In this document: piece after piece, positions 33,397-42,310 of the stretch
How positions within the stretch are numbered: position 1 is the first letter of the stretch
Layout of the letters: the number at the start of each line of letters is the position of its first letter
Source: Exophiala sp. HKRS030
Taxonomy: Eukaryota; Ascomycota; Eurotiomycetes; Chaetothyriales; Herpotrichiellaceae
DNA: 64,000 bases
NCBI GenBank assembly: GCA_023897205.1
Contig: JAHWDD010000006.1
Coordinates: forward strand, 3,782,001-3,846,000
Reading direction: 5' to 3'
The notes under the pieces: model-generated
Told to the model about the DNA's origin: nothing
Database searches by the model: none
What the model saw: the letters and a program-made list of their open reading frames with translations, nothing else
Program-made: the position numbers and the translations under genes

Positions 33397-35112
33397 GGCG
33401 AGGGACCTTTCATGTCTTATCCCAATATCCTTGAGACGGGTATTGGGAAGCAGATGAATACACAGGCAACCATATGTGACCAGTTTCACATGTTTGCCAT
33501 CCCAGCGAGTTAACTATGCACCTCTGTACGTGCAACGCGTCTTTCGCGTAATGTTGGATATCTAACATCCTCGGACAGCCATCCCTTCTCAGCCAAGCTC
33601 GCGCACAAAGGCCGAACGCTGGAGGCGGTATACGCAGCTGAGATGACCATATTCGCAAACATTGAAACTTGTCCAACCTCGAAGCTTGGAAACCCACAAT
33701 CGGTCAAAGCCCACAAAGCCCTCCTGCATAATCATCGTTATATATCTTGCCGCCATATCACGATCCGATGTCCAACATCTACATATGAAAGGGAAAAGAC
33801 AAAAGCAAAGCGAGAAAAAAAGAAACAGTGGTATTCCTCCTGGGGACATTAGCAGGATCCATCTGGCAGGAAGGCCATTTCCATGGTGATGCGTTGCGGC
33901 CATCGACTTCATCTACCATCCACCGTCACCCACCAGACGCTCCCCTCCTCGTCGCTCGAGCATACAGGAAACAAACAAGGTCAGGAAAGGAGGCGGGCCT
34001 AGATCTGATCCTGGGCATGGGATTAGTTGCATTACCCAACAAGCAAACTTCTCAGACCGTCAAATCCTGTTCGAATCTGGTCGGACCAGATCAGATCCGA
34101 ACAGGTTCGATCAGGTTAGATCACGTCGTTGGAATGTTCCAGTATACGACGCCACAACGCAATAAAGCGTGCAAAAGTTTGACGGTTTCACGGCATGAGG
34201 AAACCTCTAAGCATTGTGGTGTCATGAGGGTTGCGACCGCTGCCCGAACTCGGCGGCGGCGGCGAATAGATAGATAGACAGACGAACGGACAGGCAGGCA
34301 GCAGGCAGGCAGCAGGCAGGCAGCAGGCAGGCAGGCAGGCAGGCAGGCACACAGACGGACGAGAGAAGGGGTCAAAGCTCAATCTCGCTGTTCCAACCGA
34401 CCAACTGACTACTTAGTTAGCTACTTAGTTAATTACCTAGGCAGGTACCTATGTCCCCAGGTATTTAAGCACACTCTGAAATACCAAACTTCAAATGTTA
34501 GGCACAGTGACCATTTTAGCTAGCAACTCAAATCATGTAGGTAGGTAATGAATTGAAGTAAATTGAGTTGACTGCCGATGGAATCGGAGTTGCGTACCTA
34601 TATGTAGATATGGATACAGCGTCGACTCAGCTAAAATACTACAAGTGTATTTCCTAGTGTTTCGCCACGTTTTGAATGAATGGATGAATAAATATACTCC
34701 GTATACCTAATTAGTTAGCCATGTGCGTACATAAAATACATGAATACATACGTAGATGGATAGGTAGATAGGTAGATACATGTAATTGGGTACAGTAATT
34801 CGGCAAACATGTCCAATGAGTGCTCTACATAGATATCTCAAGGTGGACGACAAACGCTAACCTAAATGTGCGCTTTTGAGACAGTCATCATTCCCACCGT
34901 TCACCTCGTACCGTGGGATTCGTAGCTCCAAGGCCGTAGCTCCACATTCCATCCGCCGTCTATGTTATCTCCCCTTGTCGTGTATACACTATCTCATTAT
35001 CCAAGAATAGAAGTCGCGTGTATTTCTCCGAGATGGACGACATGACCCCCTTGATCCCAATTAAAAGTCAATTCCCTGTCGCGACCACTGATCCCATCGC
35101 TTGACTCAAATA
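33397..35112. other. Convergent 3' spacer with simple repeats, 1.7 kb
   Basis: No gene supported. It contains a CGG/GATA/CAGG microsatellite block (34251-34350) and TTAGTTAGCTACTTAGTTA-type and GATAGGTAGATAGG stretches at 34410-34440 and 34755-34785. TACTCCGTA recurs at about 34694-34702. The Leu/Pro/Cys-rich minus-strand open frames at 34121-34382 are translations of the repeat. Confidence 0.65.
34251..34350. repeat. Compound microsatellite (CGG, GATA, CAGG units)
   Basis: CGG copies, then TAGA/GACA copies, then a run of GGCA/CAGG units with a GCAGGCAGGCA higher-order period. It is likely to vary in length between strains. Confidence 0.9.
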
Positions 35113-36608
35113 TTACAACCAATTTTGACCTCGTGTCCGTCTGGCCTCCTTCTCACCCTTGTACAAGCCTTTCTTACTTGTGGGGATACCCATTCCAACA
35201 AGGCTAGACATCATGACAACACCAGCTTCAACGCCGTCGATGATGTTGACAGTTCGTCGGCCATCTTCATCTCTGACAGCATCTTTAGCGGCACGGGTCA
35301 TGTCAACCATTCCTGCACAACCGAGGAGAATGGTGTCAGCCCCTTTGACAACGAGGGCACGTGACGAGTGCATGACACGCTTGGCGACGTCGTCTTTGGG
35401 GCGAGACTCAAATTCCAAGACGCCAAGATGGGTGGCTTCACTGCCGACGTAGAAATGGTCGAGTCCGTAAGCGGAAACTTGATCGTCAAGGATGATCTTG
35501 TGACGTGCGGCGGTTGCGACGATGCCAAATCGGCCACCCAGCATGCGGGCGACGTAGAGCGAGGCTTCCATGATACCGATGATGGGGACGTCGTAGGATT
35601 CGCGCAGAGCATCGATAAGAGGGTGCTTGGTGAAGCAGGCGACAATCATACCGTCGAAGTTTTGGACAGTTTCTCCGTTGCTGGCAGCATGTTTGGCCAG
35701 GTCGCGGAGTACGGCTTCGGTAGACATGATGGCATCGGTGGTACTTTCAATGGCGGTGGGGGCGGGATAGGGGGCTGTGTATGCGGTGACTTCAATGCCA
35801 GGAGGGATGACAGGTCGAAGACTTGTGAGCATGGCATCCGTGATGGAGCGTGAGCTGTTGGGATTGATGAGTAGAATTTGATGTGGACGATGTCGTGGAG
35901 GACTGGTCATTGGGGTGGAGAAAGGTGAACGAGAGTTTGGTCGTGTGGTTTGTGCTGAGCCTGATGGACCGCCACGTGAGACGGGACGTGAAGGACCGGC
36001 GGAGGAAATATGACCTTGACCGGGTTGGGCGAAGCCGGAATGTTGTGCGACAAGAGGTTGAGTATGGGAGATTTGTTGCGGAGGTGAATTGGGCATTGGG
36101 GGTGGATTTCCCGACTGCTGCTGGGATTGAGGACCTGAGACGGCGATGGGATAGTTTTGACCTATGGTACTACTTCGTGATCGCGAGCCTTGAGGTTCGA
36201 AGAAGGGATTACCGGGTCTTGGATGGGTGATGAGGGACCTTGGGAGCCTGAAGGAGCTCCAGGAGCTCCAGGAACAGGACCATACTGAGAGCTGGGGAAG
36301 CGACCTGAATATTGATTGTTCAGGGCCATTGATGGTAGTGGTGGTGATTGAGATGGAAGAGGACCTGATTGAGCGCTTGGGCCAGAGGCTGAGGCATGAC
36401 GGATTTGATTGGTGTAGTTTGACATTTCGGGGTCGTAAGTGATGAGACCAGGATTGGAATTCAAAGGTTGTTGATGTTGGTATTGTTGCTGTTGGAGGGG
36501 ATTGGGTTGAGGAGAAGTGGAAGGAGAGGGCGCGCCAGGTCGGAGAGAGTGTGGATGGAATTGAGATTGAGAATGAGGTTGAGGTTGAGGATGGGATAAT
36601 TCGGCCAT
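35113..36608 (-). CDS. Asp/Glu/hydantoin racemase family protein with long disordered N-terminus
   Basis: Residues about 244-498 form a full hydantoin/aspartate racemase fold: ILLINPNSSRSITDAML, GIEVTAYTAPYPAPTAIES, the first catalytic Cys in FDGMIVACFTKHPL, IGIMEASLYVARMLGGRFGIVAT, and the second Cys in ADTILLGCAGMVDM. Homologues racemise 5-substituted hydantoins; yeast Dcg1 belongs here too. The ATG at 36608 adds about 240 residues rich in Pro, Gln and Ser. In that part the frame slips once, at GGG 36214-36216 (plus strand); one more base there gives QDPGNPFFEPQGSRSR and a 498-residue protein (1496+1 nt). An in-frame ATG at 35910 (MTSPPRHRPHQILL) alone gives a normal-length 265-residue racemase untouched by the shift. 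The catalytic call is firm; the long N-terminus is less certain. The next gene upstream is a D-carbamoylase on the same strand. Confidence 0.85.
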
Positions 36609-37039
36609 GTCTTTTTTTTAGATCGGGAGCGAGGGAGGGAAGGGAAGAGGAAGAAAGTGAGTGGTTCGATTGGGTGAGGGTGAGGGTGACGGGGACGGTG
36701 GAGGATCCAAAAAAAGATGGCGACACCCAAAAGTTGGAGTTGTGAAAATAGCCAGAATAATGAATGAATGCCTTGACGAGGTACCTCGAGAGCCTGAGAA
36801 GTTGGTAACTGACAATAATGATAGCTGGTAAGGAGTAGATGGTGTCGTTGGGAGTTGATAGATTGAGTCCCCGGAGATAGGACAGCCAGGGTATCTAGGC
36901 ACCGAGAGGCAGGTAGTTGGAAGTTTCCCAGTCAAACAAGCCAGAAACCCAGGCTGTCACCTGGAGCCTTAGCCTGTTGTTGGCAGCTGGTTAAGCGAGG
37001 TTGGGTTTTAGCCTCGGGTTGGTGCCTGGATCTGTGACG

Positions 37040-37117
37040 GGTAGCCTGCAGCCTGTAGCCTGTAGCTGGGGCTACGGAGGCCTGTAAGTGTAGCCTGTAG
37101 CCTGTGGCCAGTAGCCT
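37040..37117. repeat. Dispersed tandem TAGCCTG heptamers
   Basis: At least five perfect or near-perfect copies of TAGCCTG or CAGCCTG within 78 bp, some in direct tandem and interrupted by GGGGCTACGGAGGCC. It lies in the racemase promoter region, 430-510 bp upstream of the ATG at 36608. Confidence 0.75.
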
Positions 37118-37150
37118 AAAGGTGCCTGGGGAATTCTCCGACAAGCCCCT

Positions 37151-37172
37151 AGCTCCAAGCTCCAAGCTCCAA
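37151..37172. repeat. AGCTCCA tandem repeat, three copies
   Basis: Three consecutive AGCTCCA units followed by AACCC. Small simple repeat. Confidence 0.8.
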
Positions 37173-37798
37173 ACCCAAAAGGTGGAGGCTCAATCCGATG
37201 ACGATGACGACGACGCGAGTAAAAAAGGCTTGTCTTTGCCGAGAATCCGGAATTGAACCAGAACCTTAGAGTCGATAATGTGGAAGAAAGAATAGAGTAA
37301 AAGAGGAAAAGAGAGGGAGAGAGTAAGATTGAAGGTCGGATAGTCTACGTACATTATTGACATTACTTTTAATAATAAACATGAACCTTCATTCAACCAC
37401 TGCACGCCGTACGCCGTACCTTGCAGCCTTGCCCTTTTGACCGCCCATGCAAATGTAAGAGCTAACCACTTATCCAGTCAACCAGTCAACTAACTAGTCA
37501 ACTAACCAGTTAACTACTCCGTCGTCGGTTAGATTGGTTAGTTGGTCAGATAATAACAGGCACTGAACAGGCTGACTCCGGACTACGGACAACGGACTAG
37601 TTGGCAACCAGAGGCGTTTTCAGCCCGCCAACGCCAACGCCTTTGACTCTCTTCAGCCTTCAGTCTTCAGCCTCTCACTACCGAGTTAATCGTCTCATAT
37701 TATTTATTATAACTTTATAATTTATTATTATCATTTCCCTCGTACAGCAGCACTCCAGAGTCCAAGGATTCTATTTATATTTATTCTCTTCTGACTTG

Positions 37799-38948
37799 TT
37801 AATTCACCAACAACTCGGGTTCAATCACTCCCGTCTGCTCACTGATCATCCCATAATGTTCAATCCTTCGATGCTTCTCAAATGCAAACATCTTTTCTTT
37901 TCCTCGTCGACATTCTCCGAGATCCAACTCGGCCACAATCAATTCATCCTCTTCTGTTGAAGCCTCAACCACCACCCCTCCATCACAGTCCACAATACAA
38001 CTCCCCCTATCATGGGATATTTCCCATCTTCCACTCCACATTTGGCCACGTTGATACTAAAGCATGAATTGCTGTAGCTGTTGTAACTCAGGCACAGTCG
38101 ATTGTGAAACAGTGCTTCTTCCTTGGCCTCCTTCTCTGTCGAGATCTTCTTGTTGGTTCCCAGCAGATCTGGTGCCCATGATGTCGTGTTATATCCACAC
38201 ATCACCACTTCCACCCCTTGTAGTCCATATACACGCCATCCCTCGGCCCATCGTCGATCATTACAGATCAACATTCCCACAATCACATCTCCTTTACCCA
38301 CTGTCTCTACCGTATTTGCCTGATGTCCCCCATCAGTATCATCACTCCCTTCACCACCACCACCTCCTCCTCTCACCGCGTCAACCACAAGCCCTGGCAC
38401 TCGAAACGCCTTGAATCCCAAATCTCCAGGTTGGAAATATCTCTTCTCCAGCTGTTGCGTCGCTCCTTTGCGCTCATACGGTTCCACCGTGCCAGGTAAA
38501 TGCACCTTTCGATATTTCGACACCACCTCACCACGCTTCCCGAGTAATACACCGACGTGTTATAATGTCCGTGATCTTCATTCCCCGTACACTCGGCATA
38601 TCCCAGATAAACATCCATTTCATACTGCTTGGCTCTGTCGAACAGGATCCGAACATTCGGCGATTGATCCAAACGTCCATCAACTTCTTGTTCAAAATAC
38701 TGTTCCAACTCGTCGCCTTCGAGGAGATGTCGTGGGAAAAACGTCACCAATGCCAACTCAGGAAACACAATCAATTGCACGTTTCGTTCATGTGCCTCGT
38801 CCATCAACTTCAGCATCCGCCCCAATGTCTCTTCTCGAGGTGAGTCCACATGCACCGCTCCTAGTTGTGCTCCTGCCACTATCACTTTGCGTGTCGACTC
38901 GACCGTCGTGATATGAGATTGTCTCTCGTCATTTTCTACTGAGCCCAT
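37799..38948 (-). CDS. N-carbamoyl-D-amino-acid hydrolase (nitrilase superfamily), two frameshifts in this sequence
   Basis: Carbon-nitrogen hydrolase that splits N-carbamoyl-D-amino acids to D-amino acid, CO2 and ammonia. The nitrilase triad is complete: Glu64 (VFPELALVTFFPRHL), Lys148 (KYRKVHLPG) and Cys229 (LICNDRRWAEGWRV). The CNDRRW motif, EKRYFQPGDLGFKAF, GLQGVEVVMCGYNT, INVAKCGVEDG and FEKHRRIEHYGMI are specific to D-carbamoylases. A Gly/Asp-rich insertion sits before Cys229. Two single-base deletions break the frame. One is at 38537-38541 (YYSGKRGEVVSKY needs one more base). The other is at the five-C run 38003-38007 (GGSCIVDCDGG needs a sixth). Adding both gives 1152 nt, 383 residues. 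As written the gene is in three pieces. Start is ATG 38948 (MGSVENDER). Confidence 0.88.
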
Positions 38949-39736
38949 ATTACAGATTGGGTCACTGGTGCTTCTTGTTTCTTGGAAAGACGGTCTGGTC
39001 ACACTTAAATGCCTTGATACAACAATTCTCTCCAACAGGAGTGATACACACAGAGTCTACAGAGTACATATCAACCATAATACCAACTACCACCCCGATA
39101 AGACTCTTATCGCTGGATCGTCATCCTGGAGCCACAGTCAAGACTTTCCCATGTCCTGTCTAATCACATTCCCACCTCACCCTCAAAGAAAATGACTCGT
39201 GGAGACACGGGACAAATATACACAAGACTCAAGACAACTGCACCCAAAGCCGCTCTTGTCCGCACTTCGATGGTGGAGCCCGTGAACCCAAGGACATCAA
39301 CGACACACGTGTGGAGGGGAAGATCGTTATCAAAAAGAAGCGGGGGACTAACTACGGAGTAGTTCTCAAAGCAAGTCACACAAGTCAAGCTATCTTTTTT
39401 TCCTCTTTCCATTGGATGTTTTCTTCTCTCTTGCATCGACGTGTCCGCGTACGTCCAACAGTGGAGATATATCATGCTATGCTATGTTATACTTATGATC
39501 ATGACTTTCACTCTTGATATGGTTTGTTTGCTGAGAGTCCAATGACTCATTTTAACCTCCAGGTTGTGATACAGGATCCAACCTGAATCACGCTTTTCTC
39601 CTTCTCTTGCTTCACTTCTATCACGATACACTCTTTGATCAAACACCTTCACTTCCTCTCTTCTACTCTCTTACTTCACTTTCGCCTCTCTCCTCTCATC
39701 CTCATCTCTGTTTCTCACTGCCCTCGTTCCCCAACC
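38949..39736. other. Shared divergent promoter, carbamoylase / P450
   Basis: 788 bp between two divergent genes. It contains the palindrome-like ACTACGGAGTAGT at 39351-39363 and ends in a strong pyrimidine tract before the P450 start. Short frames such as 38957-39163 are not gene-like. Confidence 0.6.
39640..39734 (+). promoter_or_regulatory. CT-rich tract upstream of P450 start
   Basis: About 95 bp composed mostly of C and T (CTTCACTTCC, TCTTCTACTC, CTCTCTCCTC and similar) ending three bases before the ATG at 39737. Such tracts mark core promoters and leaders of many filamentous-fungal genes. Confidence 0.55.
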
Positions 39737-41373
39737 ATGGCGGTCTCACAACTTCTCCTCTCCCCCTTCCTCGCACATCCAGTCCTTGCACTCTTCCTGC
39801 TACCAACACTGCTTCTGGCCCTGCGCATTCTCCACCGTCTCACGCCGTCTCACCCACTCTCCCACATTCCCGGCCCAATTCTCGCACGCACCACCTCTCT
39901 CTGGCTAACATACCACGCATGGATCGGCGACGAAGCGAGCACCGTACACGCATTGCACGCCACATATGGGCCTATTGTACGCACAGGCCCGAACAGCGTC
40001 GACATCCTCGACGGCGCCGCTCTCGCCGCCTTGTACACGGACAAAGGCGGCTTTCCAAAGGCCGATTTCTATGCGAATTTCGATATCGACGGCCACAAGA
40101 GTATTTTCTCAGAGACCGATGTTGCAAGGCGGGCTCCAAGGGCTAAAGCAGTCGCAGCCTTGTTCTCCACCTCGAGTTTGCGTGCCGGACAGGACGTCAT
40201 TTATGGGTGTGTCGATAGATTTGTCGACCGTTTGGCCGAGGGGAGCAAAATTGGTGCTAAGGAAGGAAAGGGTCGAGCTGTGGTGAACCTGTTGAATCTG
40301 ACACGTGGTCTAGCGGTTGATGCCGTCTCGTCGTATCTTCTCGGCGACGACTATGGTGCTCTAGGGGAAAACGTGGCTGTGATTGAGGGCCGAGAAAAGG
40401 ATGCAGAAAAGACAACGAACAAGCACCAGCACCAACACGACGAACGAGAAATGAGCGCCAGTGGCATGGTCAACTGCTTCGTCGCCGTCGGTCGCTTCTG
40501 GTATCTGCCGACCTGGGCATTCCAACTCCTCGAACGTTTCGACGCATGGTGGAACGCCGAGGACGAGGTATCGCAGAGTCTCAACCTGGTCGACGAATTC
40601 GTGGCACGAGTCGTCCAGAGCGCCGAATCCGCCATCGCACTATCTAACCAACAACAACACTCCCCTGAGAAGCCATCTCCATCCGACGCCTCGCCCAGCG
40701 CCGCAACAGAAAACCAACTAGGAACATACCCTGCACGCATGCTTCTCGCGGGCTTTACACCATCTGAAGTGCGCGCACAATGCAAGGATCTCATCTTCGC
40801 CGGCACGGACAGCACAGGGATGAATCTCGCGACCATCCTATTCCACCTGGTGCGCAACCCGGACATCTACAAGTCCCTGCGCGACGAGATCCTTACCGCG
40901 AACCCATCGTTCGACGACCTACAATCCCTACCCTTGCTACGCAACGTCATCAAAGAAGGCCTACGCATCTCCATGGCCAACCCATCACGTCTGCCACGTG
41001 TCGTGCCCGGTCCACAGGGCTGGACTTTCCATTCCACCACCAATACAACAACATACTTCCCCCTGGGACGGTCGTCAGCTGCACACCACACTCACTGCAC
41101 TTCAACCCTTCGGTGTTCGCCGACGCACACACATTCCGGCCGGAGCGCTGGACGCAGCCGACCGAGGAAATGCTCCGCGACGCGATCCCCTTCGGCCTGG
41201 GTCTGCGCCAGTGCATCGCGCGCAATCTGGCCACGGTCGAGCTCTTCTGCGCCGTCGAGCGCGTCGTCCGTGCCGATGTGCTAGCCGGTGCGACCACGGC
41301 TAATGACTCCATCGACATCCTCGAGTGGTTCAATAGCAAGGTTGTCGGCGAGAGGATTGATTTGGTCTGGTAG
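39737..41373 (+). CDS. Cytochrome P450 monooxygenase, frameshifted in this sequence
   Basis: Intronless, 545 residues once one base is restored. A hydrophobic N-terminal anchor (FLAHPVLALFLLPTLLLALRIL) and IPGPILAR start the protein, so it is an ER-bound microsomal P450. Marks: I-helix FAGTDSTGMN (about 353-362), ExxR in VIKEGLR (about 406), FRPERW (about 468) and the heme loop PFGLGLRQCIARNLA with Cys at about 491. The frame slips at the five-C run 41059-41063. A sixth C reads TTYFPPGTVVSCTPHSLHFNPSVF and continues into the heme loop. As written the protein ends at 41284 without heme ligand. Substrate is unknown. The gene is divergent from the D-carbamoylase, which could mean a shared pathway or mere proximity. 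Confidence 0.9.
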
Positions 41374-41944
41374 TGATTAGTGATGCTCGATTGCTGCTGA
41401 TGAATTATTCAGCCACAAAGAGAGAGAAAGAGCAAGTGAGAAAGAGAGAAAGAGTCGAGACGTTGGTCGGTCGGTCGGTTGGTCAAGCGTGCGGCGTGGG
41501 GGTGTATGTCTCGAGCCTGGTTGGTTCCGAGTGTGCATGCCCTTTTCAGGATTTCGAGCTATGTCGTGGATGGATGGATAGATGGATAAATAGATAGATA
41601 GAAGCATAAATGAACAGATAGCTAGCTAGACGTGTAGATGGATAGAGACGTTTGGCCGATCACCCTGGACATTTCTAGGTAGTTAGTTAGAGCATCGAAT
41701 TTCTGCAGAGTTTCCAAGCACATCAGACTATTACTCCTCCTCCTCCTCCTCCTACTATGCTCTTTCTTGCGTCTCTGACCACTGCCTGCAAATGGCTCGC
41801 ACTGGCATCTGGCGTCTAGCGTCCGCATCCTACGCAGGACAGAGCATCATGTGCAAGGAGTCGAGAGCCCTGTCATAAGGCTGTTTGTTGACTGTTTATG
41901 CAACTGAATGACTATAGTGAGGTGAGAAATGGGATTTGTATTGT

Positions 41945-41968
41945 CATCTGTCTGTCTGTCTGTCTGTC
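41945..41968. repeat. (TCTG)n microsatellite
   Basis: Six consecutive TCTG units, perfect. Confidence 0.9.
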
Positions 41969-42172
41969 ATGATAGTGAGTGACAGTGATTGATAGTGGGT
42001 GCATGACGAGGAGAGGAGTCTGGATAAGTAACTAGGTTTGTATGTATGTATATATATGTATGTATGTCTGTATGTAGGGAGAGGAAGATAAGAGAAAAAC
42101 AATAGGTAAACATCGAACCGAGTAGCGATTACTATACAGTTATGGTACCTAGCTACCTACCTACTTACCTAC

Positions 42173-42231
<59 letters not shown>
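42173..42231. repeat. (CAAG)n microsatellite
   Basis: About 14-15 perfect CAAG units, the longest pure simple repeat in the window, 80 bp beyond the stop codon of the Yme2 gene. Confidence 0.95.
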
Positions 42232-42310
42232 CCACTACGTATTCATCTACCGACACATGTTACTTGCAAAGCACTTGCAAAGGATGTCCGACATTCAGAG
42301 CTTATCCCTT

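Larger units (their letters stand above)
36609..37798. other. Intergenic, racemase promoter / carbamoylase 3' end, repeat-rich
   Basis: 1.19 kb without a gene. It holds TAGCCTG repeats (37040-37117), an AGCTCCA triplet of repeats (37151-37172) and a CAACTAACTAGTC-type tandem tract (37476-37516). AT-rich sequence lies at 37700-37735. Confidence 0.65.
41374..42310. other. Convergent 3' spacer dense in microsatellites
   Basis: 937 bp between convergent P450 and Yme2 ends, with no gene. It is dominated by short tandem repeats: GAAAGAG (about 41418-41452), GGTC (41465-41482), GATG/GATA (41567-41604), CTC (41734-41752), TCTG (41945-41968), TATG (42041-42072), CTAC and CAAG (42173-42231). Confidence 0.8.

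Noticed and set aside
34121..34382. Leu/Pro/Cys-rich minus-strand frames
   Set aside because: They are translations of the CAGG/GATA microsatellite.
41377..41607. Open frames in the P450/Yme2 spacer
   Set aside because: Made of simple repeats (Ser/Leu and Ile/Tyr/Pro runs), so not genes.
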